Assembly (NCBI GenBank): GCA_019232645.1
Contig: JAFANO010000104.1
Location: 1-5,758, forward strand
DNA from: Planctomycetaceae bacterium
GTDB lineage: Bacteria > Planctomycetota > Planctomycetia > Isosphaerales > Isosphaeraceae
Direction of reading: 5' to 3'
DNA: 5,758 nucleotides
Within the stretch, counting starts at the first letter, position 1; each line of letters begins with the position of its first letter. A program made the position numbers and the translations under genes. Below are positions 5,272-5,758 of the stretch, in pieces. Below the pieces are notes generated by a model. It saw nothing but the letters and a program-made list of their open reading frames with translations. It ran no database searches and was not told the DNA's origin.

Positions 5272-5758
5272 ATGGCCGACCTTGACACGTTGACGACGCG
5301 ACAGCGCGAGATCTACAACTTCATCCGCAGCAAGATCCGGGGCCGCGGTTACGGGCCGACCGTCCGTGAGATCGGTATCGAGTTCGAGATCAAGAGCCCG
5401 AATGGAGTGATGTGCCACCTCAAGGCGCTGCAGAAGAAGGGGCTGATCCACCGCGAGCCGAACATGTCGCGGGCCATCCAGCTCCTCGACGATCCGACCT
5501 CGGCGCGGCCCACGGGCCTGAAGCTCGTGGGCCGGATCGCGGCCGGCCAGCCGATCGAGGCCGTCGAGCAGGACGAGGAACTCGCCTTCACCGAGTGGGA
5601 GGACTCCGACGACAAGTTCGCCCTCCGCGTCAACGGCAACTCGATGATCGACGCCCACATCACCGATGGCGACTACGTCATCATCCAGAAGAAGGACACC
5701 GCCCGCGACGGCCAGATCGTCGCCGTGCGCGACGAGGACGGCGAGGCCACCCTGAAGC
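5272..5758 (+). CDS. lexA: LexA, SOS-response repressor / self-cleaving S24 peptidase (3' cut by window)
   Basis: The 162 visible residues start at the ATG at 5272, with GGAG (5259-5262) 9 bases upstream. Residues 1-70 are the winged-helix DNA-binding domain: TTRQREIYNFI, RGYGPTVREIG (25-35), SPNGVMCHLKALQKKGLI (42-59) and SRAIQL. The linker leads to the cleavage site Ala91-Gly92 in GRIAAGQP. The catalytic Ser124 is in GNSM and the general-base Lys162 is the very last complete codon. All residues needed for RecA-stimulated self-cleavage are therefore present. In the known family, LexA represses DNA-repair genes until DNA damage activates RecA, and it usually represses itself. Roughly 30-45 C-terminal residues are missing from view. 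It is divergent from the glycosyltransferase gene, and the structured leader at 5183-5238 is probably its control site. Confidence 0.95.
   Translation, partial: MADLDTLTTRQREIYNFIRSKIRGRGYGPTVREIGIEFEIKSPNGVMCHLKALQKKGLIHREPNMSRAIQLLDDPTSARPTGLKLVGRIAAGQPIEAVEQDEELAFTEWEDSDDKFALRVNGNSMIDAHITDGDYVIIQKKDTARDGQIVAVRDEDGEATLK

Noticed and set aside
4296..5285. 329-residue + strand open frame
   Set aside because: It is antisense to the glycosyltransferase start, crosses the control region and overlaps the lexA start in another frame. The composition is Ser/Arg/Pro-rich without motifs.

Overview
The window is about two-thirds or more G+C. It carries five protein-coding genes, two of them cut by the window edges. 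I infer a high-GC planctomycete (Isosphaeraceae- or Gemmata-like). The reasons are the alternative GlmU-type sugar nucleotidyl/acetyltransferase (a form seen in Planctomycetes and Bacteroidetes), a LexA with the RGYGPTVREIG helix-turn-helix signature, a secreted BD-FAE-type esterase, a base composition near 70% GC with long intergenic gaps, and AT-richer intergenic repeats. This is an inference from protein character; no database was searched.

Layout. 1-1050 (+): C-terminal part of a GlmU-like enzyme, whose start lies left of the window. 1051-1164: short convergent gap with an AT-rich patch. 1165-1710 (-): YbjN-domain protein. 1711-2279: about 570 bases with no convincing gene. 2280-2480: two tandem copies of a ~100-bp repeat. 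2478-3371 (-): exported alpha/beta-hydrolase (esterase). 3372-3586: leader with a promoter candidate and a diverged third repeat copy. 3587-4717 (-): GT-B glycosyltransferase. 4718-5271: 554-base divergent control region. 5272-5758 (+): lexA, cut by the right edge just after its catalytic lysine codon.

The three minus-strand genes point the same way but are separated by 215 and about 770 bases, so they probably have their own promoters. I see no evidence that the five genes form one pathway. The GlmU-like enzyme (UDP-GlcNAc supply) and the glycosyltransferase could both serve envelope sugars, but nothing links them directly. LexA is the SOS repressor.

The most interesting material is non-coding. 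(1) An interspersed repeat family begins exactly at, and supplies, the TGA stop codon of two unrelated genes. (2) A long GC-only inverted repeat lies between the divergent genes. (3) The lexA leader contains one TTGGTG segment that can pair with either of two flanking CACCAA segments, which could be an operator or a switching RNA hairpin. No CRISPR array, tRNA, rRNA, transposase or defence system was recognised.
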